Below the pieces are notes generated by a model. It had not been told where the DNA came from, did not search any database, and was given only the letters and a program-made list of their open reading frames with translations. A stretch of DNA of 6,447 nt from Anaerolineae bacterium (GTDB lineage Bacteria > Chloroflexota > Anaerolineae > Aggregatilineales > Phototrophicaceae). The stretch covers positions 1-6,447 of the forward strand of contig WGEI01000140.1 in assembly GCA_015492875.1 (NCBI GenBank). Direction: 5' to 3'. Numbering within the stretch: the stretch's first letter is position 1; each line of letters starts with the position of its first letter. The position numbers were made by a program, and so were the translations under genes. This document shows positions 1-5,939 of this stretch, piece by piece.

Positions 1-4
1 AAAC

Positions 5-316
5 ATGGGGTCGCATATGGACGATAAAGATTTAAGACAATTAAATAGAATGTTAGTGGTTATCAATAGTTTTATCAATCAGGAAATCAATGTATGTGCT
101 TTAACAAACAGCTTATTTTTCTTGAGATCGCAGCTTAGTGAAGTACCAGAAGGCTGGAATAATAACTTCTATGATGAAATTACAAATCTAGAGATTATTT
201 GTGCTATTCTACATATAGAAAATAGAGTAATAACCGCAGATGAGAAAGAACAAGCCCATCAAGCCGCCGAAAATATCAAGCAACTTGTATTGTTCTTATT
301 AGAATGTAATTCGTGA
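5..316 (+). CDS. Small AT-rich helical protein, possible immunity-type protein
   Basis: I do not recognise a named family with certainty. The 103-residue product is acidic, predicted mostly helical, and has no signal peptide or membrane segment, so it is probably cytosolic. Its pattern (a helix with FINQEIN, then an LxxxLxxL helix, a VPEGW turn, an F-x-LEI helix, and a final helix after TADEKEQ) recalls small bacterial proteins found next to polymorphic or contact-dependent toxins. That resemblance is from memory and weak. No toxin gene is visible; it would lie left of the window. The frame is open to the left edge, so the start is uncertain: ATG at 5 has only four bases before it, while ATG at 17 has GGGG (7-10) six bases upstream and is a reasonable alternative. 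G+C is about 33%, far below the roughly 60% of genes to the right, which suggests acquisition by transfer. The stop overlaps a GTG at 313 in the next gene's frame. Confidence 0.6.
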   Translation: MGSHMDDKDLRQLNRMLVVINSFINQEINVCALTNSLFFLRSQLSEVPEGWNNNFYDEITNLEIICAILHIENRVITADEKEQAHQAAENIKQLVLFLLECNS

Positions 317-351
317 CTTTGTTAATTTTATTTACTTATGAAAGCAACCGC

Positions 352-1527
352 ATGACCCGAAAAACAATCTTCATTCTACTCATATTGTTGTTGACACAGG
401 TGACTGTTGCCCAAACGGTACAGCAGTGCGCGACAGAAACCAGCCCCGATACGCTTGATGATAACCTGCGCTTCTTCTTCACCATGCCCTTATACGTCGA
501 TGATGAGTATCCCCACTTCGCCCTGTGGTACGCCGATAACACCGGTCTGCACGACACCTCCATGAGCTGGCCTGATGCGATGTTTTTCATAAGTCCCAGT
601 GGCAAACAGCTCCTCATCGCCAATGTCTCTGAACGCTTCCTCATGACACCCCTTCAGGGGGGCTACCATGATTACGGAGGCTCGTACTACGATGAGCTTA
701 TATTGATCGATACCAATACATTGGCACGTCGAACGCTCAACCTACCAGAGGCGTTTTATCAGCGTCGCCAAGCTATGGTTCACTGGCTCGATGAAGAGCA
801 TATCATGTTCACATCGATTTGGGACGGCATCGAGACAGTCACCGTAGACATCGTGAACGAACGCATTGTGGATACCCAGCTATGGCAAACTGAAGATTTG
901 GCATTATGGGCTAATCAAGGCGGGACAGCGCGCGTCAGCCCGAATAGCGAATACCTGTTTTATACTACTGATGAAATCGTTTATCGAGCAACAGATATTT
1001 ACATAATGGAGGATGTCCCCTGGATAGTGAGTGGTTTAACCTGGCGTATCGTCGACCGTGACGGCAATGTGGTGCTGGACTACATCGAAGGCACTTACGG
1101 ACACTTTTCAAACCAGTGGTTTCCTGACAGTTCTGCTATTCTACTCTACTCGCTAGATAATGAAACTTTGCGCGTAGCTTTGGATGGGAATGTTACAACA
1201 CTATACTCAGATCGGTTATATCTAATAGCCATGGGAACAGAGAACCACATTGCTTCCTCTGTCCACGATAGTTTAATAACACTCAATATGACAACCGGGC
1301 AACCCATTGATCATTGTCAAGAAGCTATCTTAATCATTGCGGGTAACTGGTCAGCGGATGAGCGTTACTTGCCTTATAAACTAGAAAACAGCAATCGCAA
1401 CGATGTACGCATTCTGGATGTTGTCAACAACACCTATGTTTCCATCATGCCCTATCCCCCCGAATCAGATGCTGACGCAAGTGCATATATTCGGTTGATT
1501 GGTTGGAGTTATCTAGAGGGAGAGTAA
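352..1527 (+). CDS. Secreted beta-propeller (WD40/TolB-like) protein
   Basis: The 391-residue product starts with a typical Sec signal peptide: basic MTRK, a hydrophobic core to about residue 16, and a likely cleavage after VTVA (residue 20). The mature part is all-beta in style, with repeated propeller strands of the form (S/F)P-x-(S/G)-x-x-(L/Y)-L: SPSGKQLLIA, SPNSEYLFYT, FPDSSAILLYS and a degenerate SADERYLPYK. I count about six such units, fitting a six- or seven-bladed propeller. There are only two cysteines, C26 near the mature N-terminus and C322, which could form a disulfide closing the ring. Such proteins act outside the membrane in binding or scaffolding; no catalytic motif is visible and the ligand is unknown. 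I chose ATG 352 over GTG 313 because the signal peptide begins there, although GTG 313 overlaps the previous stop (GTGA). The Shine-Dalgarno is weak (GAAAG). The second half of the gene looks more AT-rich than the first. Confidence 0.8.
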   Translation: MTRKTIFILLILLLTQVTVAQTVQQCATETSPDTLDDNLRFFFTMPLYVDDEYPHFALWYADNTGLHDTSMSWPDAMFFISPSGKQLLIANVSERFLMTPLQGGYHDYGGSYYDELILIDTNTLARRTLNLPEAFYQRRQAMVHWLDEEHIMFTSIWDGIETVTVDIVNERIVDTQLWQTEDLALWANQGGTARVSPNSEYLFYTTDEIVYRATDIYIMEDVPWIVSGLTWRIVDRDGNVVLDYIEGTYGHFSNQWFPDSSAILLYSLDNETLRVALDGNVTTLYSDRLYLIAMGTENHIASSVHDSLITLNMTTGQPIDHCQEAILIIAGNWSADERYLPYKLENSNRNDVRILDVVNNTYVSIMPYPPESDADASAYIRLIGWSYLEGE

Positions 1528-1573
1528 CCGTGCCGAATATCGCCAATTTATGTTAGGCTTAGTGCAAGAACAA

Positions 1574-1580
1574 TAAGGAG
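1574..1580 (+). promoter_or_regulatory. Shine-Dalgarno site of the TIM-barrel gene
   Basis: TAAGGAG lies 8 bases before ATG 1589. It is the best ribosome binding site in the window and fixes the start of the isomerase/epimerase gene. I see no convincing sigma70 promoter in the 61-bp gap before it (1528-1588), so the gene may be read through from the propeller gene. Confidence 0.75.
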
Positions 1581-1588
1581 CGCGGTTT

Positions 1589-2416
1589 ATGGAAATTTCC
1601 TGCCACACATGGGCGTTCAATGACCTCACCCTGCGCGAGGCGCTGGGCACAATTGCCCGTCTTGGTTTTCGCTATGCCGATATTGGCGCGGGTAAGCATT
1701 TCAACCCCGTCCATACCATTCGCAATCCGCGCGAAGTCGCCGCTGATATGCTGGCTGATTTGCGCGCGTTCAACCTTAAAATTAGCGATGTCTCCCTCAT
1801 GCTCACCCGCATTTCCGCCGCCGATGAAAAACAACGCCAAACAGAGGTCAATGTCTTTAAGGCGCTCGTGCCAGTGCTCAAAGCGATTGGTGCTGGAGGC
1901 GTCACTGTATCGCCGGGGCGCGCCTATCCCTCCGATGACGAAGCCGCCCGCGACCGTACAGTCCAATCCCTCACCGAAATGGCGCAGGCCGCCGCCAAAG
2001 CGCAACTCCCATTCAGCATCGAGCCGCATCTCGACTCGATGGCCACCACCCCAGAAGCCGCCCGTTACTACCTCGACCGCGTGCCGAACTTGCGCCTCAC
2101 GCTCGATTGGGCACATTTGCTCTGTGCCAACGCCCGCGAAAAAGACATCGTCGCCCTGTTACCCCATGCCCGCCACGTCCAGCTACGGCAGACCGCCCGT
2201 GCCCAACTCCAACTGCCTTTTGAGCGCGGTCGCCTCAATATCGAAAAAATCATCGCCCAGCTCTATGAAGCGGAGTATCAAGGGCATATTTGCGTTGAAT
2301 ACCTCTCCGAACACAAAAATTGGCATGGCGCTGTCGATGTCGCCATCATCCCCGAAGTCATGCGCATGCGCGACGCCATCCGTAACGCCCGCGATGCACA
2401 CCAACCTGTCGAATAG
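1589..2416 (+). CDS. Sugar-phosphate isomerase/epimerase-type TIM-barrel enzyme
   Basis: The 275-residue product matches the xylose isomerase-like TIM barrel family (AP endonuclease 2 / IolE-like), which isomerises or epimerises sugars and inositol derivatives in the cytosol using a divalent metal. The N-terminal strand MEISCHTWAF and the helix EALGTIARLGFRYADI are typical. The four expected metal ligands are in order: E145 (SIEPHLDS), D173 (LTLDWAHL), H196 (ARHVQLR) and E237 (CVEYLS). H176, three residues after D173, matches the catalytic His spacing of D-tagatose 3-epimerase-type enzymes; the R-Q-x-x-x-G-R segment (200-215) probably binds the substrate's polar end. Length is normal for the family. 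The family cannot be separated into isomerase, epimerase or dehydratase by reading alone, and no sugar transporter or kinase is adjacent to suggest a substrate. It is followed by an 83-bp gap with its own candidate promoter, so the next genes may form a separate unit. Confidence 0.85.
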   Translation: MEISCHTWAFNDLTLREALGTIARLGFRYADIGAGKHFNPVHTIRNPREVAADMLADLRAFNLKISDVSLMLTRISAADEKQRQTEVNVFKALVPVLKAIGAGGVTVSPGRAYPSDDEAARDRTVQSLTEMAQAAAKAQLPFSIEPHLDSMATTPEAARYYLDRVPNLRLTLDWAHLLCANAREKDIVALLPHARHVQLRQTARAQLQLPFERGRLNIEKIIAQLYEAEYQGHICVEYLSEHKNWHGAVDVAIIPEVMRMRDAIRNARDAHQPVE

Positions 2417-2430
2417 CGCGCCGCCCGCTG

Positions 2431-2459
2431 TAGACGGGATAGGGCTGTCGCTGTACAAT
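2431..2459 (+). promoter_or_regulatory. Candidate sigma70-type promoter for the membrane-protein pair
   Basis: TAGACG (2431-2436, 4 of 6 to TTGACA) and TACAAT (2454-2459, 5 of 6 to TATAAT) are separated by exactly 17 bases. Transcription would start near 2466, about 34 bases before ATG 2500. The -35 box overlaps a weak CCCG/CGGG dyad just after the isomerase stop, so a small terminator there cannot be excluded. Confidence 0.4.
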
Positions 2460-2499
2460 GGTGCGCCAGAGTTTGCCCATATCATAGAGAGGCTGCGCT

Positions 2500-3006
2500 A
2501 TGCAAAGACGACTTATCTTGATATTCAGCGGCGGGGCGTTGGTCTTGAGTATCGTGCTCATTATTGCTATGACCGCCGTTTTTGTACCAGAAGCTGAACC
2601 CCAATACGATATAGCCGTGCGCTTTGTCAAAGCGGCTGCAATGGGCGATGAAGCGACCGCTTTCGCCTTGCTCTCCCCAGAATTGCAAGCCGCCGTGCGC
2701 GAAAATTGCCCCGATGGTAGCGCCAGCGGCTGCATCCAAAGCTACTCGCCACCAGAGTGGGGCGATTTCCTCAATGTGGTGTTTCGCCGTTCCCGTCCAG
2801 TTGAGGATGGCTCGTGGGATGTGCTGCTCATCGCCACCTACGAAGATGAGCAAGGTTATAGCGGCATCTGCATTTATACGCACACTGCACAGGACGAAAG
2901 CGGCCAATGGCGCGTACAGCGCTGGTCTGGCTTCGTCTCTTGCGATTTGCCCGATGCGGGCTTAGCTGGCCTCGCCGCTGCTGGCGCGCCCAACCAAATG
3001 CCATGA
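2500..3006 (+). CDS. Single-pass membrane protein with small NTF2-like outer domain
   Basis: The 168-residue product has a basic start (MQRR), one long hydrophobic helix at about residues 5-29 with no clear cleavage site, and an outer domain from about residue 34. That domain opens with a helix FVKAAAMGDEATAFALLSPE, typical of NTF2-like/DUF4878-like extracytoplasmic domains (A-x-x-GD-x-x-x-A-x-x-L-x-P-E), and continues with beta strands (WDVLLIATY, GICIYTHT, WRVQRWSGF). Four cysteines (C70, C78, C124, C148) all lie outside, enough for two disulfides. No catalytic motif is seen; a binding or sensory role is inference. A good Shine-Dalgarno, GAGAGG at 2487-2492, lies 7 bases before the ATG. The stop overlaps the next start as ATGA, so the two are translationally coupled and probably work together. 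Confidence 0.75.
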   Translation: MQRRLILIFSGGALVLSIVLIIAMTAVFVPEAEPQYDIAVRFVKAAAMGDEATAFALLSPELQAAVRENCPDGSASGCIQSYSPPEWGDFLNVVFRRSRPVEDGSWDVLLIATYEDEQGYSGICIYTHTAQDESGQWRVQRWSGFVSCDLPDAGLAGLAAAGAPNQMP

Positions 3007-3455
3007 TGCTGCGTCGTGCCTTATGGCAGTTATCACTTTGGGGCGGGCTGTTCTTGCTCGCCCTTGTCGTGGCTTTCAGCGTGATGCGGGCGGGCTTTCT
3101 TGTGCCTATCACGCCGCCATCTCCCCTGCGTATCACCCCGGTTGGCGCGCCCGTTGTGCTCGATGGCGACATCTACCAGACCGAGAGTTTTCGCGCGTGG
3201 ATACCGCCAGCGTGGACAGTTGTCAAGCTCTCGGCCATTGGCGAAGGAGAGCGCGTTGCCTTCATCGCGCCCGATGAGCAAACCGCCATCCTCATCAGCC
3301 GCGCCCCGCTCGATGAACCCGCCGCCCGCCGTCTAGAGCAGTTGACTGTTGGCGCGCATAGGGTCTATGTAGCGCTGCTCTCTGCCGAAGCGCCCCCAGA
3401 GGATACTCGCGCGCTATTTGAATCCGTCCTCGCCAGCATCGCCCCCACGCCTTAA
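3003..3455 (+). CDS. Single-pass membrane protein with PsbP/DcrB-like outer domain
   Basis: The 150-residue product begins MMLRRALWQL, followed by a transmembrane helix at about residues 11-33, a Pro-rich linker (VPITPPSPLRITP) and a compact outer domain from about residue 50. The strand pattern (SFRAWIPPAWTVV, ERVAFIAP, TAILISRAP, HRVYVALLS) and a final helix TRALFESVLASI recall the PsbP/DcrB-like fold, where a Y/F-x-IP-x-x-W motif precedes lipid-anchored or anchored outer domains. That match is by eye only. I start it at ATG 3003 because this gives ATGA coupling with the upstream stop, and because the longer frame from 2907 adds an Arg/Trp-rich stretch that only makes sense as the upstream gene in another frame. 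It is probably the partner of the preceding protein at the outer face of the membrane. No GC-rich terminator hairpin follows it. Confidence 0.7.
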   Translation: MMLRRALWQLSLWGGLFLLALVVAFSVMRAGFLVPITPPSPLRITPVGAPVVLDGDIYQTESFRAWIPPAWTVVKLSAIGEGERVAFIAPDEQTAILISRAPLDEPAARRLEQLTVGAHRVYVALLSAEAPPEDTRALFESVLASIAPTP

Positions 3456-3477
3456 GAATTTTTTGCAACTTTTTTAT

Positions 3478-3506
3478 TTGACAATTATATTAACCGACCC
3501 TATGCT
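3478..3506 (+). promoter_or_regulatory. Strong sigma70-type promoter of the SET gene
   Basis: A perfect TTGACA (3478-3483) is followed after exactly 17 bases by TATGCT (3501-3506, 4 of 6 to TATAAT). Immediately upstream, 3456-3477 contains two T-runs (TTTTTT) placed like an UP element. Transcription should start near 3513, giving a leader of about 120 nt before ATG 3634. Confidence 0.6.
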
Positions 3507-3512
3507 TAATTA

Positions 3513-3633
3513 TGAAGCGACATGGACGGGGACACCAATATCAGTCAACATGTTCCGCACAACATTTCTATTATCTTTTCAGTTGTACCGCTAATGTTCC
3601 CCGTCCTTTTATCCATATTGGGGGAATGAACCT
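3513..3633 (+). promoter_or_regulatory. Structured 5' leader of the SET gene, candidate translational switch
   Basis: The leader contains GGACGGGGACA (3524-3534), complementary with one bulge to TGTTCCCCGTCC (3595-3606). The same 3' arm, TGTTCCCC (3595-3602), can instead pair with GGGGAATG (3621-3628), six Watson-Crick pairs plus two G-U, which would bury the Shine-Dalgarno GGGGGA (3620-3625). A third pairing, CCAATAT (3535-3541) with ATATTGG (3615-3621), also touches the Shine-Dalgarno and would be a pseudoknot with the first stem. These competing pairings are visible in the sequence; regulation by them is inference. It does not match any riboswitch class I can recognise. The 83-bp segment 3524-3606 could alternatively be a short inverted-repeat element left by a mobile sequence, but no target duplication is apparent. 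Confidence 0.4.
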
Positions 3634-4134
3634 ATGCCGCAGAACCCACTTCATGACCCGTCATCCCGCTCTAGCGCTTTTATCCGTTTTGGTGCATTAG
3701 AAGTGCGCATTACCGAACGCGGCTATGCCGTTTTTGCCTTGCGCCCCTTCAAACGTGGTGAGTTGGTGTTGCGCGTGATGGGCGAAATCACGGACGAGCA
3801 GGACATTTACACCATCCAAATTGCACCCGACCAGCACTTACAGCCCTTGCCGCCCGCCAAATTCCTCAATCATTCCTGCAACCCCAACTTAGGCGTTAAA
3901 ACGAGCAGAGATGGCATTCCCGATTTTTACGCCTTCCGCGCGATTGCCAGCGGTGACGAACTCACTTTTGACTACGCCATGACAGAATATGAGATTGTTG
4001 CTTCAGATGTAGTGTGTCGCTGTGGGGCAGAGCAATGCCGCGGCCATTTAGGCGCATGGCGCACCCTGCCAACAGCGTGGCGAGAACGGTATCGCGGTTT
4101 TGTTGCTGATTATCTGCTCGATATGCCGCTATAG
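3634..4134 (+). CDS. SET-domain protein lysine methyltransferase
   Basis: The 166-residue product is a compact SET domain with a post-SET motif, predicted to move a methyl group from S-adenosylmethionine to a lysine of a protein. Visible motifs are the N-terminal SET strand RGYAVFALRPFKRGELV (29-45), the cofactor motif FLNHSCNPNL (77-86), the catalytic GDELTFDY (107-114, Y114) and CRCGAEQC (128-135). The spacing C-x-C-x4-C plus C82 of NHSC reproduces the four zinc ligands of eukaryotic SUV39/DIM-5-type enzymes, so the substrate channel looks complete. There is no pre-SET domain, signal peptide or membrane helix, so it is cytosolic. The target is unknown; histone-like DNA-binding proteins or ribosomal proteins are possibilities. 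A GGGGGA ribosome site lies 8 bases before ATG 3634. The stop overlaps the stop of the opposing kinase gene. Confidence 0.88.
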   Translation: MPQNPLHDPSSRSSAFIRFGALEVRITERGYAVFALRPFKRGELVLRVMGEITDEQDIYTIQIAPDQHLQPLPPAKFLNHSCNPNLGVKTSRDGIPDFYAFRAIASGDELTFDYAMTEYEIVASDVVCRCGAEQCRGHLGAWRTLPTAWRERYRGFVADYLLDMPL

Positions 4135-5706
4135 CGCGCTAAAAACCCATAGCCGCAGCGCCATATACACCACTACCGTAGCGGAGAGCATAATCAACGT
4201 TCGCCGTACTGGGCGCTTGCGCTTAATCATGGGCAATTTGAAGAAGCGGTTAATCTGGTCAATCAGCCATTGAGCATCGCGGTTAAAATCGGGGTCATCC
4301 CGTATCACGGCCTGCTTCAACAGCTTCAGCGTCTCGATGGAATTGGGTAATTCATCGGGCATCGTTGCGCCATCAACCAGCACAGGAATGATAATCTGGC
4401 GCGGCGTTTGCAAGCCCGCCTCGATTGCCAGCCGCACATTGTCGATGGCCTCCCCGCCATATTCCCGCAGCATCTGTGCCCAGCGCCGCCCAATGATGAC
4501 CAGCTGTATGTCACAGGCGATGACGTGCTGCGCTAGCCGTATTTTATAATCTTCGCCCGTATCGCCATTCGCTTCTAGCCCCTTAAACACGCGGTCTACA
4601 CCAAAGGCCGCACTAAACCGACTATAGAGCCGCTCGGTGATAGCCGCGCTATCTTCTGGCCTATATGTGATGAAAATGCGCGGCTTGCCTTTCATCGGGC
4701 GTACCCCAGAGAGCGTCCAGTCCGGGCGGGTGATGATATGGTTATCGTGATGCTGGCCAAAAATAGAGAACTTGCCCTCAGCCTTATAGCCATTACCGTT
4801 TTTGATCGGTAGGCCAAACATCGCCCGCGATTGTGCCGTATCGTCCGCTGTCAGCGATTGGCGCACATCAGGCGGAAGGCTTTCACCCGCTTCAATTTGG
4901 CGTAACGCTTGCGAAACTTTGGCGGCGCTATCAATGCGGCAGCTACGGTCTTTAATCAGCATTGCCCGTATGAGCGCGGCTAAGTCCTGCGGCACATCTG
5001 AGCGCAGTGTGTGAATGTCTGGCGCGGCTTGGTTGAGAATGGCAGTGATGAGCGCGCCGGTCGTTTTGGCGACAAAGGGACGCCTCCCCGTGAGCAGTTC
5101 GTAAAGCATCACGCCCAGTGACCAAATATCGCCGCGCTCGTCGGCCAATTCGCCGATGCAGGCTTCTGGGCTGAGGTAACCCAGCGTCCCCACCAAACTG
5201 CCAATATGCGTCACGCGGGCGGCATCGCCCAAATATGCCACGCCGAAATCGCTCAAATAGGGGTTTCCCGCTTCATCTAGCAAGACATTCGCCGGCTTCA
5301 AATCGCGGTGTACAATCCCATGCTCATGGGCACAAGTGAGCGCCTCCGCTAGCGCTTGCCCAATATGCAAGACTTCTTCAATCGGCAAATAACGCGCGTG
5401 GCGCAAGCGGTCTTTTAGGTTACCGCCGCCCAAGCATTCCATCACAATATAATAATCTTCTTGCTCCTGAAACGCATCGAGGATAGTCACAATATGCGGG
5501 TGTTTTAACCGTCGCAGCACTTCCGCCTCTCGCAGAAAGCGCTCGACAAGTTCAGGCGTTGTGGATAAGGCATCACCCTTCAGCTCTTTGATAGCGACAG
5601 GCATATCGGTTTCGGCATTGATTGCACGATAAACCGCCCCCATGCCACCTTCGCCGATTTTCGCACCCATAACATATCGCTTACCGATGATGCGCGCATC
5701 GTTCAT
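4129..5706 (-). CDS. Tail-anchored Ser/Thr protein kinase-TIR domain fusion
   Basis: The 525-residue product has three parts. Residues 10-270 are a PknB-type Ser/Thr kinase with all key motifs: Gly loop IGEGGMGAV (17-25), K40, E60 of helix C, HRDLKPAN (133-140, D135), DFG (153-155), activation-loop T166, S170 and T174, SPE (179-181) and DIWSLG (193-198). It should be active. Residues 342-490 are a TIR_2-type domain (RIFITYRPEDSAAI, VFKGL, LVIIGRRW, IIIPVLVDGATMP). Residues 503-524 are one transmembrane helix preceded by KRKRPVRR, leaving almost nothing outside, so kinase and TIR face the cytosol. There are no PASTA repeats. In the TIR, the residue expected to be the NADase glutamate reads as A427 (NVRLAIEAGL), with E429 two residues on. 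ATG 5706 is preferred over GTG 5721 because GAGG lies 9 bases before it and the frame upstream is short. It converges on the SET gene and has its own control region. Confidence 0.9.
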   Translation of the reverse strand: MNDARIIGKRYVMGAKIGEGGMGAVYRAINAETDMPVAIKELKGDALSTTPELVERFLREAEVLRRLKHPHIVTILDAFQEQEDYYIVMECLGGGNLKDRLRHARYLPIEEVLHIGQALAEALTCAHEHGIVHRDLKPANVLLDEAGNPYLSDFGVAYLGDAARVTHIGSLVGTLGYLSPEACIGELADERGDIWSLGVMLYELLTGRRPFVAKTTGALITAILNQAAPDIHTLRSDVPQDLAALIRAMLIKDRSCRIDSAAKVSQALRQIEAGESLPPDVRQSLTADDTAQSRAMFGLPIKNGNGYKAEGKFSIFGQHHDNHIITRPDWTLSGVRPMKGKPRIFITYRPEDSAAITERLYSRFSAAFGVDRVFKGLEANGDTGEDYKIRLAQHVIACDIQLVIIGRRWAQMLREYGGEAIDNVRLAIEAGLQTPRQIIIPVLVDGATMPDELPNSIETLKLLKQAVIRDDPDFNRDAQWLIDQINRFFKLPMIKRKRPVRRTLIMLSATVVVYMALRLWVFSAL

Positions 5707-5752
5707 ATGATTTTGCCTCACTTAAACTTCGTTGTTAGCAAGCACCAGCCTA

Positions 5753-5780
5753 GCGCGACAAAGCGGCCTTTAACTCGCGC
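5753..5780 (-). promoter_or_regulatory. Hairpin in the kinase leader
   Basis: On the minus strand GCGCGA (5780-5775) pairs perfectly with TCGCGC (5758-5753). Inside, AAAG pairs with CTTT around a four-base loop. With a start near 5787, the hairpin would sit at the extreme 5' end of the kinase mRNA, about 47 bases before the start codon. No T-run follows on the minus strand, so it is not a terminator; it may stabilise the message or bind a regulator. Confidence 0.35.
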
Positions 5781-5793
5781 ATTTACCAACTGT

Positions 5794-5802
5794 ATTCTAA
5801 CA
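5794..5802 (-). promoter_or_regulatory. Candidate extended -10 promoter of the kinase gene
   Basis: The minus strand reads TGT-TAGAAT (5802-5794), an extended -10 with 5 of 6 matches to TATAAT. The position 17 bases upstream has no good -35, which is tolerated by extended -10 promoters. Transcription would begin near 5787 with a leader of about 80 nt. The surrounding AT-rich stretch offers other weak boxes, so this is the best candidate and not certain. Confidence 0.35.
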
Positions 5803-5815
5803 TTACTTCGTGTAA

Positions 5816-5831
5816 AATTACGGGGGTAATT
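5816..5831. promoter_or_regulatory. Perfect 16-bp dyad, candidate operator
   Basis: AATTAC-GGGG-GTAATT is a perfect 6+6 inverted repeat with a four-base centre. It lies about 29-44 bases upstream of the start point inferred for the kinase gene, over the -35 position. A dimeric regulator bound here could activate or block that promoter. Which regulator is unknown. Confidence 0.35.
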
Positions 5832-5939
5832 CTGTACTAAAAATTAACGTTTTGTTCTATACAAACCATCTAAAGTTAAACTATTCTTAATGAATATTGC
5901 AATGAATCACATTGAGTTCGAAGGATGACCTGTGATGAG

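Noticed and set aside
5..19. Product begins MGSHM at a CATATG site, like the scar of a His-tag expression vector
   Set aside because: Only five residues match and no vector sequence follows or precedes within the four visible bases; the rest of the gene and its neighbours look genomic. Chance is the simplest reading.
649..660. CCCC-TTCA-GGGG small hairpin
   Set aside because: Only four pairs, inside the propeller coding region, with no T-run; not a terminator.
1559..2116. 185-codon minus-strand frame and other frames opposite the isomerase gene
   Set aside because: Gly/Arg-rich composition without domain pattern, lying across a gene with intact catalytic motifs; a typical GC-rich shadow.
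2907..3002. Upstream extension of the second membrane protein
   Set aside because: The extra residues are an Arg/Trp/Cys-rich shadow of the preceding gene, and ATG 3003 gives ATGA coupling and a normal membrane helix.
3512..3700. 62-codon frame starting at the inferred transcription start
   Set aside because: It overlaps the SET gene in another frame, has no ribosome site and has an odd His/Arg-rich composition; the leader pairing explains the region better.
5889..5907. AATGAAT repeated after 12 bases
   Set aside because: Two copies of a short AT-rich word in an AT-rich gap are expected by chance.
5906..5936. ATCACA...TGTGAT inverted repeat resembling a CRP site or terminator after the GNAT stop
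   Set aside because: The half-sites are in the wrong order for CRP (TGTGA-N6-TCACA), the spacing is 19 bases, and no T-run follows on the minus strand.
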